From the NCBI RefSeq assembly GCF_001661495.1, contig NZ_BDDT01000006.1, positions 62,001 through 126,000 of the forward strand: DNA of 64,000 nucleotides. The letters run 5' to 3'. The translations under genes were made by a program, and so were the position numbers. This DNA comes from Pseudoalteromonas prydzensis (GTDB taxonomy: Bacteria; Pseudomonadota; Gammaproteobacteria; Enterobacterales; Alteromonadaceae). Below are positions 54,872 to 62,431 of this stretch, piece after piece; the first letter of the stretch is position 1, and each line of letters starts with the position of its first letter. The notes beneath the pieces are model-generated. The model saw only the letters and a program-made list of their open reading frames with translations. It was not told the DNA's origin and ran no database searches.

Positions 54872-55188
54872 TCCCCATCAAAGCCTAATAACAAATTAAA
54901 ATCGCCTTGGTCACCCTTATTTTTACCGTGACCACCTACTGTGACCGCTACAACCCTTGCAAGTACTCTATTGGTCATACTGGTCATAGTGGTCATAGTG
55001 TTTTTACATACACAAGAACAAGCATATAAATAGAAAGTACAAAATACGCGTGTCCGCTCGCACCCGCGCGCGTATGTGTGCGCGAAAACACCGTGACCAC
55101 CGTGACCACCATGACCACACCAACAACCACGCACCTTACAGCGGTCACCACTGCTGGTCATGGTCACAGTAAACAACCTACTTAACAT
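54868..55188 (-). CDS. Hypothetical low-complexity ORF over the iteron cluster
   Basis: If started at the ATG at 55188 (AGGGG upstream) this is a 106-residue frame that overlaps the VapE stop and ends ATGA with the Q-like start, an operon-like arrangement. Its sequence is odd: CGHGGHGGHG and MTTMTSMTN runs come directly from 9-bp DNA repeats, and Cys is abundant. Only the C-terminal part (GKNKGDQGDFNLLLGFDGE) looks protein-like. A shorter start at about 42 residues from the end is possible. The DNA repeats may be the real function. Confidence 0.35.
   Translation of the reverse strand: MLSRLFTVTMTSSGDRCKVRGCWCGHGGHGGHGVFAHTYARGCERTRVFCTFYLYACSCVCKNTMTTMTSMTNRVLARVVAVTVGGHGKNKGDQGDFNLLLGFDGE
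54909..55166. repeat. Cluster of twelve GGTCA elements, candidate replication origin
   Basis: GGTCA (or its complement TGACC) occurs at 54909, 54929, 54942, 54973, 54982, 54991, 55094, 55103, 55112, 55143, 55156 and 55162. Two triplets have exact 9-base periods and face each other: 54973-54995 (GGTCATAST units) and 55094-55116 (GTGACCACC units). Between them is an AT-rich stretch (about 55010-55050) and a GC-alternating stretch (55050-55085). The cluster begins at the 3' end of the VapE replication gene. Confidence 0.5.
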
Positions 55189-56545
55189 TCCAAAACCCCT
55201 CAGGCGCCACGTAAAACGCAGGGCGTTTACCATCAATACGTTTTTTCTTCTTAGTAAATCCAAGCCTATGCATAATCTGGCCAACACGCTTTTGTTCAGG
55301 CGGTCGCATAGCATGAGGATCCATACCAAGCACCTCAGTCATAATATCGGCCAGCGAATAATCCCCGCGCATATTCTTAAGCAGCCACTCATAAATCATG
55401 CCCTCCCACACATCAGAATCAAACCTATCCTCCTGCTGCTCCTCAAACAAATGCTTATACTCATCAGTAGGCCACCAAGGCACCCCCTCATTAAACAAAT
55501 GCAACGCCTCCGCCCAAAGCTGGTCTCTATCACGGGCAATCGCATCCTGACATATCTTTGTACACATCACAGGCCAATATCGCCGGTTACCCGTAGAATC
55601 CTTTAAATACCTATCTTGGTTAGTCGTCCCCACAAACACACATTGCCTCGGGAACTCCTGCACCATACGGCCATAACTGGGTCGGTACCTATCTGTTTGC
55701 GAACCAAAAAACTGCTTAGCCTTCGTATTTTCCGCCTTATTAAATGAATCAAGCTCAGCCAGCTCAATACCCCACATCCCCTGCATTTGCTGAAACGTAT
55801 CCTTTTCACCCAGCGCCATAGGCGTATCAGTAAACCAATCACCAAACAAACTTTGACACATAGACGACTTACCCAACCCCTGTGATCCCTCAAGTATCAA
55901 AACAGAATCCACCTTAACGGGTGGCCGCATCACCCTCGCCACAGCCGAAACCAAAAAGAACGTCCCAACCATAGCCGCATAATCAGTATCATCAGCTCCT
56001 AAATAATTATGCAACCACATAGCCACTCTAGGCTTACCATCCCACTTAACAGCATTTAAATAATCTTGCACAGGATGAAAAGCATGTTCTTCAGAGTGAA
56101 CCAAAATAGCGCCTATCACATCATTGGCCCTAGGCGTAAAACCATAGGTATCAGAAAGGTAAATACGTAAGCGCTCAGTGTCAGTATCGGTCCACTCACC
56201 CACCTTGCCCTTTAAAAAAGGCGGCTTCTTACGCTTAATAATGCGGTAACTAAAATCGCAATACCCCAACACACCATCAAAAGCAGGGTCATTTTCAAGC
56301 ACCAACTTAGTATTACTAATACTTGCCTGAGGATTACCCGAATTAGTTCTTTGGAAATTGTGCTGCCACTGCTCATCCCCCAGAGAACGCTGTCGCGCGT
56401 CAGCGTTTTGCGGCGGTGGGTTATTTTCCTTATTACCATCATTAGCGCTAGGCTTATCAACCACACTCAATAACTGTGTTTTAACCGCATCAAGGCCAGC
56501 GTTAACATGTAAATCATTCCAATCGTTTAAGTTCTTACTCGCCAT
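55178..56545 (-). CDS. VapE-family replication ATPase (virulence-associated E)
   Basis: The 455-residue protein carries a VapE/SF3-like ATPase domain. N-terminal half: FDGVLGYCDFSYRIIKRKKP and YGFTPRANDVIGAILVHSEE. The ATPase domain has Walker A ILEGSQGLGKSSMCQSLFG (about residue 220), Walker B-like GIELAELDSFNKAEN, and CVFVGTTNQDRYLKDSTGNR (sensor). It works with the Toprim primase, with which it shares one base (TAATG), as helicase/initiator in phage and satellite replication. It ends inside the iteron cluster. Confidence 0.88.
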   Translation of the reverse strand: MASKNLNDWNDLHVNAGLDAVKTQLLSVVDKPSANDGNKENNPPPQNADARQRSLGDEQWQHNFQRTNSGNPQASISNTKLVLENDPAFDGVLGYCDFSYRIIKRKKPPFLKGKVGEWTDTDTERLRIYLSDTYGFTPRANDVIGAILVHSEEHAFHPVQDYLNAVKWDGKPRVAMWLHNYLGADDTDYAAMVGTFFLVSAVARVMRPPVKVDSVLILEGSQGLGKSSMCQSLFGDWFTDTPMALGEKDTFQQMQGMWGIELAELDSFNKAENTKAKQFFGSQTDRYRPSYGRMVQEFPRQCVFVGTTNQDRYLKDSTGNRRYWPVMCTKICQDAIARDRDQLWAEALHLFNEGVPWWPTDEYKHLFEEQQEDRFDSDVWEGMIYEWLLKNMRGDYSLADIMTEVLGMDPHAMRPPEQKRVGQIMHRLGFTKKKKRIDGKRPAFYVAPEGFWNVK

Positions 56546-57588
56546 TACGCCGCCTTATCCGCCACAGCAGAAAAGTCAGGCAAAGCAACCAAGCCATTAA
56601 CCGCCGCTGCCGCTTCATTCGCCTTGGTTACACCCGGGTTCCCCTTCGTAGTAGCATCATCATCAGCACACAGCAAAAATGTCTTATCAGGTAGTTTTTC
56701 TTTCAGTGCTAGCGCAACAGGCATTAAATTACCTGCATCAAGCGCCACCGCACATGGCCATTCAGTTGCCATATGAATGCTAGCGCCCGTTGCATAGCCT
56801 TCACAAACAGCCAAAATATTACAACTGCTCGCTTTACCAATAAAGTGGAACAACCCAGTCTTACGGCCATGCTTTAAAAAGAACTTACCTCCTGTCGCAT
56901 TAATAATCTGCACATTCCAAAGTGCCTTATCAATATCAATCAACGGAATCGCCAAGTCCCCACGCTTAATATGGAAAATAGAATAATCGCGTTCATCCTT
57001 AGGTGGTAAATCGCTTAAAAACTGCTTAACCTCTTTTGCACCAGTAACATACTCAGCCACAAAATTCGGCCGCATAACCACAACAACAGACTGCTTAAAC
57101 GCCCTAACCCCAAAACCAATCACCTTTTTTTCGCTCAAATACTTATTCGACTTAACCTTAATCGTAAACTGGTCAAGTAAACTACTGGCAAATTCCGCAA
57201 CAACCCCATGCCAACGCTGGCGCGCGGCTTCATCTTCTGCCTCCTGCGCTTCGCGCTCCTTAGCACGTTGTGCAAATTCAGCTTTAAGCCTGGCCTGCTC
57301 TTCTGGCGATATCGGCTCACGTTCAAAAGTCAGTCCATTATCAATAGCCATTTTAAAAACCGACTTAATCGTAGTACCGCCGCCGGCCTTAATGCTACGC
57401 CACGTACTTTTAACATCACTTGGTTTATAGCGCTCACTGCCAGCGCTCCAACTATCAAACGCATCAAAGCCCGTTTCACCAAACTCATTTTTAATACCCA
57501 TGCCCACCTTAACCCACTCATCACGCGAGCAATTAGGGTCAAGGTACTGCAAGGCATCGTGTACATCCTGCAAAGTCGTATGCTGCAT
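56545..57588 (-). CDS. PriCT-2/Toprim primase
   Basis: The 347-residue protein has an N-terminal PriCT-2-like domain (DVHDALQYLDPNCSRDEWVK, AFDSWSAGSERYKPSDVKST) and a C-terminal Toprim domain with the acidic motifs ILAVCEGYATGASIHMATEW (Glu about residue 240) and FLLCADDDATTKGNPG (Asp-x-Asp about 310). It should make primers for phage DNA synthesis with the VapE partner. I choose the ATG at 57588 because AGGAG lies 5 bases before it; the longer frame adds 7 codons without a ribosome binding site. Confidence 0.88.
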   Translation of the reverse strand: MQHTTLQDVHDALQYLDPNCSRDEWVKVGMGIKNEFGETGFDAFDSWSAGSERYKPSDVKSTWRSIKAGGGTTIKSVFKMAIDNGLTFEREPISPEEQARLKAEFAQRAKEREAQEAEDEAARQRWHGVVAEFASSLLDQFTIKVKSNKYLSEKKVIGFGVRAFKQSVVVVMRPNFVAEYVTGAKEVKQFLSDLPPKDERDYSIFHIKRGDLAIPLIDIDKALWNVQIINATGGKFFLKHGRKTGLFHFIGKASSCNILAVCEGYATGASIHMATEWPCAVALDAGNLMPVALALKEKLPDKTFLLCADDDATTKGNPGVTKANEAAAAVNGLVALPDFSAVADKAA

Positions 57589-57780
57589 AACTACTCCTAT
57601 TGATTTCATCTACTAACTCAAACCTGTCGTTACTTTGTCTTTAGATACTTACATATTATTTTTTAAACCTTCAAAGTCTTAACATCGGTCAGCTCAGCCC
57701 TTTAATTTCTGTTAAAAGTTGCCCCCTTAAATTAGTATATTTAGTGACCAAACCAACAAACCAAAATAAGGAAGCAAAAA

Positions 57781-58215
57781 ATGTCTCTTAAAGTCGACAA
57801 TCAAAATCAATTTGTTCTAATTAGCTCGCTAATCCTCAACCACACAGCTAAAAATTTTCCTTGTAATATAAGTTTATCCTCTGAAGAACTGTATAAAGTT
57901 GCTTATGAATACTTCTTACATGAGCACCTTGAAAGTATGGCTGATATGATTGAGCCAACCATCACATGGTTAAATGATGAAAAATACATACGCAAATCTC
58001 CTAAAGAAGACAAATATACTATTACTGAAAAAGGCTTAACTTCGTTAGAATACAAAATCACCCCTGCACCGCTGATGTTTAAATTCTTCACCCATAAGCA
58101 GAATGGCCAGTATTTATTTTTCAAAGAAACTGGCTACTCTGATGAGCAAAAATTACAATGTACTGGCCCAGCTCTCACTCTTTTACCTGAAAACTGGTAT
58201 CAGTTTGGCGAATAA
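57781..58215 (+). CDS. Unknown protein, winged-helix-like, on the opposite strand
   Basis: The 144-residue protein is encoded on the plus strand inside the minus-strand early operon, with a good ribosome binding site (AAGGAAG). The segment LNDEKYIRKSPKEDKYTITE and KGLTSLEYKI (about residues 60-95) resembles a winged-helix wing followed by a dimer helix. The C-terminus is hydrophobic/aromatic (PENWYQFGE). The opposite strand and own signals suggest expression in the lysogen. Function unknown. Confidence 0.6.
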   Translation: MSLKVDNQNQFVLISSLILNHTAKNFPCNISLSSEELYKVAYEYFLHEHLESMADMIEPTITWLNDEKYIRKSPKEDKYTITEKGLTSLEYKITPAPLMFKFFTHKQNGQYLFFKETGYSDEQKLQCTGPALTLLPENWYQFGE

Positions 58216-58426
58216 CAGCAAGCTGACTTTCTAGCTTTACCTTCTCTTCGCTGAAACGCTTCAAGCTGTCTATCATTGAATTGATATTCTCTTGAAGCTT
58301 TTCAGTCCTTTGCATGAACATATCAAAGTCTTCCTGAGTTAAGCCAAATTGCTTTGTCTCACCATCAATTCGAAACGTAGCAACACCAATACATAAATTT
58401 TCATTGTGCTCATTCATATTTTTCAT
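58175..58426 (-). CDS. Small coiled-coil phage protein, unknown
   Basis: The 83-residue protein has a beta N-terminus (LCIGVATFRIDGETKQFGLT) and a long helix (RTEKLQENINSMIDSLKRFS) likely to form a coiled coil. It overlaps the plus-strand gene tail-to-tail by 41 bases. Second start codon at residue 4. Function unknown. Confidence 0.55.
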   Translation of the reverse strand: MKNMNEHNENLCIGVATFRIDGETKQFGLTQEDFDMFMQRTEKLQENINSMIDSLKRFSEEKVKLESQLAVIRQTDTSFQVKE

Positions 58427-58499
58427 CCTATTACTGTGTTGTATTAAAGTGCTTTTAAATTAGTGTGTTACCACAGCCAAAATAAAGAAAACATTATTT

Positions 58500-58847
58500 T
58501 TAATGTTTAAATTCTTTTTCCCAGCGCTCTTTAATAAATTCAGCCTCTGAACTAGTAATTATTAATTCTGGCAATAAATCTTCATAACGCTTATCAAACA
58601 CAGCTTTCGCAATACGTAATAAGCCCTCACTTGGATAAAGACACACAACACTACTCATATCGTCTTTATTAAAATGAGTTACCACCACAACCAAATCACC
58701 TTTTTGCATCAGCTCTTCAATATTAGTGCGCACCAAATTAGCCACATGCACTTCTAGCTTTTCAAGCGCAGAACGCAAACGATCAAAAAGTGGCATTACT
58801 GCCGAATTATCAACAGTAAAACTAAGCTTCAAATCTTGAAACGCCAT
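58500..58847 (-). CDS. Early phage protein of unknown function
   Basis: The 115-residue protein has an N-terminal helix (MPLFDRLRSALEKLEVHVAN), LMQKGDLVVVVTHFNKDDMS and a C-terminal charged helix (AEFIKERWEKEFKH). A ribosome binding site AGGTGA lies before the ATG. It is downstream of the Cro/YdaS-like gene on the same strand, so it is probably part of the early minus-strand operon. Confidence 0.6.
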   Translation of the reverse strand: MAFQDLKLSFTVDNSAVMPLFDRLRSALEKLEVHVANLVRTNIEELMQKGDLVVVVTHFNKDDMSSVVCLYPSEGLLRIAKAVFDKRYEDLLPELIITSSEAEFIKERWEKEFKH

Positions 58848-58956
58848 AAATCACCTGTATAAAAAAACATATATCGTGCAGGTTTGTTCCTGATTGAGTT
58901 ATTGCAATAAAATTAACCGCACAACAACACAGGAATAACCCATGAAAACCATCAAC

Positions 58957-59172
58957 CTAAGCAGCTTGTTTGCTTTCCTCAGGCGGATAAATATCAGGCC
59001 GCAAAAAACTACGATTAACGCCAAGCGCAGCCTCAATTTGCAGTACCCTTACAACTGGAATTTTCTTGTCTTTCCACTTACCTACTGCCTGCTCAGTTAC
59101 CCCGAGTTTTTCAGCAAGTTGCTTTTGAGTACCACCGGCGGCCTCAACGCATTGTTTAAATTCTGGTGTCAT
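58957..59172 (-). CDS. YdaS/Cro-like helix-turn-helix regulator
   Basis: The 71-residue protein has the YdaS/Cro fold: MTPEFKQCVEAAGGTQKQLA, then KLGVTEQAVGKWKDKKIPVV with the recognition helix TEQAVGKWK, and a C-terminal tail. I start it at the ATG at 59172 with GGAGGG five bases upstream. It is divergent from the S24 repressor across 96 bases of operators, the lambda cro position. Confidence 0.85.
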   Translation of the reverse strand: MTPEFKQCVEAAGGTQKQLAEKLGVTEQAVGKWKDKKIPVVRVLQIEAALGVNRSFLRPDIYPPEESKQAA

Positions 59173-59268
59173 AAACCCTCCGTTAACTAAACCAATATAA
59201 ACCATTAGTTTATTTATTGTAAACCTTGTTTTGTATTAAATTCTAAACCTTAGGTTTATGGTGTTGAT
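59173..59268. promoter_or_regulatory. Repressor/Cro operator region (OR-like)
   Basis: Operator 1, TAAACCATTAGTTTA, at 59198-59212; operator 2, half site TAAACCTTGTTTTGT, at 59220-59234; operator 3, TAAACCTTAGGTTTA, at 59244-59258, a perfect palindrome. On the minus strand TTTACA (59223-59218) and TATATT (59199-59194) are 18 bases apart and form a promoter for the Cro-like gene that is covered by operators 1 and 2. Operator 3 lies 10 bases before the repressor start. Confidence 0.7.
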
Positions 59269-60006
59269 ATGAAAGATAATTCAGTTACTGGCCGACTATG
59301 GTCGGCAATGCAAGATGTAGGTGTTTCCAAAGCAGAACTCGCTAGAGCTGCCAATGTCACACCTCAAGCTGCTGGAAAGTGGTTTAAAACAAACTCAATT
59401 AGTCGCGAGTCATTAGACGCATGCGCTAAAAGGTTAGGCGTGTCTATAAAATGGTTGATCAACGGTGAAGGTGATAAATTCCCTGAAAACGTAGTTTCAA
59501 TCAGCAAAAAAAAGCATGATCAATCATCTAACGTTGACAGTTTTATTGAATTAGATCCATGGGATAGTAAAACCCCACTCAATGATGATGAAGTAGAAGT
59601 ACCGTTTTATATGGAAGTAGAATTATCCGCAGGTATTGGTTCAACAATACAACTTGAAACATCAGGTCCCAAACTAAGATTTTCTAAATCGTCATTGCGC
59701 AAACATGGTATTGATTATAATGCTGCCGCTTGTGTAAAAGTGTCTGGTAATTCAATGGAACCGGTTATACCTGATGGCGCAACCGTTGGTATTGATACTG
59801 CGAATACCACAATAAAAGACGGTGACATGTACGCCATAGACTGGGCGGGCGCATTATTTGTTAAAACCCTCACACGTAGACCAGGTGGTGGCCTGCGTAT
59901 ACGCAGTTTTAATATGGATGAATACCCAGACGAGAATCTTTCACCTGAAGAAGCACAACAAGTTAGAGTAATCGGCCGAGTATTCTGGTACTCAGTTTTA
60001 AGATGA
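59269..60006 (+). CDS. S24/LexA-type phage repressor (CI-like)
   Basis: The 245-residue protein has an N-terminal HTH (GRLWSAMQDVGVSKAELARA, NVTPQAAGKWFKTNSISRES) and a C-terminal S24 peptidase domain. The self-cleavage site is the Ala-Gly in VELSAGIGS (about residue 122), the catalytic Ser is in KVSGNSMEPVIPDG (about 163) and the Lys in LFVKTLTRRPGG (about 203). It should be cut when RecA is activated, giving prophage induction. It ends by overlapping the exonuclease gene tail-to-tail by 9 bases. Confidence 0.92.
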   Translation: MKDNSVTGRLWSAMQDVGVSKAELARAANVTPQAAGKWFKTNSISRESLDACAKRLGVSIKWLINGEGDKFPENVVSISKKKHDQSSNVDSFIELDPWDSKTPLNDDEVEVPFYMEVELSAGIGSTIQLETSGPKLRFSKSSLRKHGIDYNAAACVKVSGNSMEPVIPDGATVGIDTANTTIKDGDMYAIDWAGALFVKTLTRRPGGGLRIRSFNMDEYPDENLSPEEAQQVRVIGRVFWYSVLR

Positions 60007-60867
60007 TACTTGAGCCATAAAATCAGATTCAGCCATAATTTGTATTTTTTGGCCTTTAGCGATTAAATCCTCTGCTTTACGGTGCTTGCTGCTCTTATCG
60101 TGCCCAGCAAGTACCGACATATCCTGATCACCCACAACAAGCATAGTTGTTTTTTTAGTAACACCCTTCGCCACATCACACCCAGCTTTAGCCGCAAGTT
60201 CCGCAGCATCAGCTCGTGATAAAGTTAAGTTACCAGTAAACACAATAATATTACCGGCTAAACTACCTTCTGGGTCTCCCTTCAGTTCATCAATGTGTAA
60301 TTTTTCAAACCGAGATAACTGCTTTTTATTAAGTTCATTAAACCAGTCATCTAAAGTACAAGCTCTAACCTCACACGCAGCGATTAACACCTTGCCACAC
60401 GCTACCGCATCCTCAAGGGCATCATGGTGTTTAAATTCAATCCCCAAATGCTGGCAAATATTACCTAGCCCATAGCCACGCTCTGAAAATTGAGTCCAAG
60501 CGCGACGAGTAACACGCGCAGAATCAAGCCAGTTAGGTTTATCATTAAATGGTAGATCATAACGAATAGAGGCTTTATTCATCGCAGTTCTATCATAAGC
60601 GGTATGAGTAACAACATGATCATCTCCAACAAAGAGCCAAAACGCATCAATAAAGTCATTCATTGTTGGTGCATTTTCAACATCATCTGCAGTAATTCCG
60701 TGCACTTCAATGTTCTCATAGCTAAAAGGCTGGTTTGGGTTTATCAGCTGGGAAATAGTATCAACAACAACACCATCCCTAAATCGTGCCAACCCTATTT
60801 GGCAAATAGAACTATGATCTTCATTTGCCGTTTCAACATCTAACGCCACAAAGTTAATCCCTTTCAT
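59998..60867 (-). CDS. DnaQ-like DEDDh exonuclease with C-terminal BRCT domain
   Basis: The 289-residue protein has a 3'-5' exonuclease domain with INFVALDVETANEDHSSICQ (Asp and Glu of motif I), THTAYDRTAMNKASI (motif II Asp) and HHDALEDAVACGKVLI (motif III His and Asp). A BRCT domain follows (about 205-289, IIVFTGNLTLSRADAAELAA, CDVAKGVTKKTTMLVVGDQD). The combination resembles epsilon-like proteins in other bacteria and phage. It is on the minus strand, convergent with the repressor. Role in the phage (repair, editing or host interference) is unknown. Confidence 0.88.
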   Translation of the reverse strand: MKGINFVALDVETANEDHSSICQIGLARFRDGVVVDTISQLINPNQPFSYENIEVHGITADDVENAPTMNDFIDAFWLFVGDDHVVTHTAYDRTAMNKASIRYDLPFNDKPNWLDSARVTRRAWTQFSERGYGLGNICQHLGIEFKHHDALEDAVACGKVLIAACEVRACTLDDWFNELNKKQLSRFEKLHIDELKGDPEGSLAGNIIVFTGNLTLSRADAAELAAKAGCDVAKGVTKKTTMLVVGDQDMSVLAGHDKSSKHRKAEDLIAKGQKIQIMAESDFMAQVSS

Positions 60868-60882
60868 AACACCTCCTAAATA

Positions 60883-61242
60883 TTATTTACATGCAACGGG
60901 CATCTTACTCATCTTTTTAAACGTTAAATCGCTTACCCCTTCAGCCTTAAATCCAGTATCACTTACATCGCTTACTTTAAACTCAAAAACATCATAAACA
61001 ATATCGCCATTCACCACTAAGTCACGCAACTTAGCATCCATATTCATAGATACCCGCTCCTCGCAAGCCACTCCGGTGCCGTCACTTTCAATATTCCAAG
61101 TTATAGAACCACCAGTAAACGAAGCCTTATAAATCCCCGTTAAATTTGTAGGCATTGGCGTTGCGGTATCAGCCGCGTTACTAATACACCCCGTTAAAGC
61201 AATAAAGCTCACAACTAAAACCGCACAATTTAAACTCTTCAT
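60883..61242 (-). CDS. Small lipoprotein, unknown
   Basis: The 119-residue protein has a lipoprotein signal with lipobox LTGC (Cys about residue 19), then a small beta-rich domain (IYKASFTGGSITWNIESDGT, GDIVYDVFEFKVSDVSDT). It lies 15 bases upstream of the exonuclease gene and begins 87 bases left of the second operator cluster. Prophage lipoproteins expressed from the lysogen are often superinfection-exclusion or conversion proteins; that is a guess here. Confidence 0.65.
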   Translation of the reverse strand: MKSLNCAVLVVSFIALTGCISNAADTATPMPTNLTGIYKASFTGGSITWNIESDGTGVACEERVSMNMDAKLRDLVVNGDIVYDVFEFKVSDVSDTGFKAEGVSDLTFKKMSKMPVACK

Positions 61243-61426
61243 TTGAATTCCTTTTTTATTAATTTAGCAAATACATATTAGCTCACAAGCATAAAAGTAC
61301 AAAAATAAATCAATTAATTTCAACAGGATAAACCTTTGGTTTAATTTTTTACTATTTCAAGCTTGCCTGAACCATAAACCCATGGTTTACTTATAAACCA
61401 TAGGTTACACAATAAACAGATTAGCT
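61243..61426. promoter_or_regulatory. Second operator cluster (OL-like) before the plus-strand early operon
   Basis: Three 15-bp sites with the same pattern as near the repressor: TAAACCTTTGGTTTA (61329-61343), TAAACCCATGGTTTA (61375-61389) and TAAACCATAGGTTAC (61394-61408). The first two are perfect TAAACC-N3-GGTTTA palindromes. They lie 84, 38 and 19 bases before the gene at 61427 and should hold the early promoter off in the lysogen. A left-facing promoter for the lipoprotein may also lie here. Confidence 0.75.
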
Positions 61427-61831
61427 ATGAACCCATTACGCACAGAAACCGGATACCAGCTTGACGACATGCACGTTAATGCCAAGCCCTATTCACGCCT
61501 ACCAACTCAACAAGCGCGCACTTTGTTATTGGTCGCTAAAGGCCTACCACAAAAAAGCATAGCCGCTGAGTTAGGCGTAAAACTGTGCACCGTTCGCCAA
61601 GCGTGTAATGAGCTCAGCTTTAAATTTAACACCCATTCCATGCGCCAAACGGTACACCAAGCAATCAAGCAAGGCGTATTGCGCTACACAGTATGCCTAC
61701 TGTTATGCCTAATTAGCGCAGCAAATAACGACCTAGAACGCAGCTTTAGAACTGTTCGGGTAGCCCGAACAGTTCGCACTACCCGTTTACGCCACCTGCG
61801 TGAACTGCAAAACGACTTACTAGCAGCCTAA
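61427..61831 (+). CDS. LuxR-type HTH early regulator
   Basis: The 134-residue protein has a LuxR/GerE-like HTH (PTQQARTLLLVAKGLPQKSI, AAELGVKLCTVRQACNELSF, about residues 26-66). It lacks a receiver or ligand domain. It is the first gene of the plus-strand early operon behind the operator cluster. The C-terminal part (residues 105-134) is Arg-rich and contains a DNA palindrome. Its target is unknown; a delayed-early activator is a reasonable guess. Confidence 0.7.
   Translation: MNPLRTETGYQLDDMHVNAKPYSRLPTQQARTLLLVAKGLPQKSIAAELGVKLCTVRQACNELSFKFNTHSMRQTVHQAIKQGVLRYTVCLLLCLISAANNDLERSFRTVRVARTVRTTRLRHLRELQNDLLAA
61751..61773. repeat. 23-bp perfect inverted repeat inside the HTH gene
   Basis: ACTGTTCGGG (61751-61760), loop TAG and the exact complement CCCGAACAGT (61764-61773). 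There is no T run, so it is not an intrinsic terminator. It could be a protein binding site or an mRNA hairpin in the coding region. Confidence 0.6.
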
Positions 61832-61850
61832 CGGCACAAGGAGAATAGCG

Positions 61851-62015
61851 ATGACCAAAGTATTTTTATTCCCAACAGCCCGAAATAACGCCGCAACAGG
61901 CCCGTTACTTCACAAGCTAAAACAAGCGCAAAAGGTATGCCCATTTCAATTGATTATACCCGAGCAAAAAGCAGCTAATAGCCCATACCCTGAGCCACCA
62001 CCACACGCAGCGTAA
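61851..62015 (+). CDS. 54-residue early protein, unknown
   Basis: A short frame (M-T-K-V-F-L-F-P-T-A-R-N-N-A...) with an AAGGAG ribosome binding site 7 bases before the ATG, starting 19 bases after the HTH gene. The tail is proline-rich (EPPPHAA). Position and ribosome binding site make it likely real; function unknown. Confidence 0.55.
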   Translation: MTKVFLFPTARNNAATGPLLHKLKQAQKVCPFQLIIPEQKAANSPYPEPPPHAA

Positions 62016-62124
62016 CTCAGGGAAAGTGTCACAACCTGCTGGCGCGCACTTGCCCAACTAGCCCAGCCGAGTGGTTGCCGTAAGCAACCAACCAACAACA
62101 CAACAGGAAAAAGGACGAATAATC

Positions 62125-62388
62125 ATGCTAAACATATTTACAGCACTCATCATCAACCAACTAAAGCAGCGCATTCACTTTATGAACCAGCGTATGCAAG
62201 GTGAAGAACTACGCATTTACGAGTCAGGTACCAAATACTGCATCATCGTATTTGTAGACCTAAATACACAAACAGTACTCGGCACATGGGCACTAAACGC
62301 CAGCGCCAAGCGCGATCTGTTTGTCACTAAAGCGTTTTTAAGCCTCATTGAAAACACCCACACCCATACTTTACGCATGGCTGCATAA
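62125..62388 (+). CDS. 87-residue early protein, unknown
   Basis: The chosen ATG at 62125 (MLNIFTALIINQLKQRIHF) has AAGGA upstream. It has an N-terminal hydrophobic helix and a beta-hairpin-like part (ESGTKYCIIVFVDLNTQTVL). The frame is open 18 codons further back but without a ribosome binding site. Family not recognised. Confidence 0.6.
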   Translation: MLNIFTALIINQLKQRIHFMNQRMQGEELRIYESGTKYCIIVFVDLNTQTVLGTWALNASAKRDLFVTKAFLSLIENTHTHTLRMAA

Positions 62389-62431
62389 AAGTAACAAAAA
62401 ATCTTACAAATTAATCTCTAGGTAAACAATT

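Noticed and set aside
55160..55606. A 148-codon plus-strand frame opposite VapE
   Set aside because: It is a shadow of the VapE coding frame (Pro/His/Arg-rich composition).
58942..59190. A plus-strand frame opposite the Cro/YdaS-like gene with a ribosome-binding-site-like start
   Set aside because: It is antisense to a well-supported HTH gene and crosses the operator edge; no protein-like pattern.
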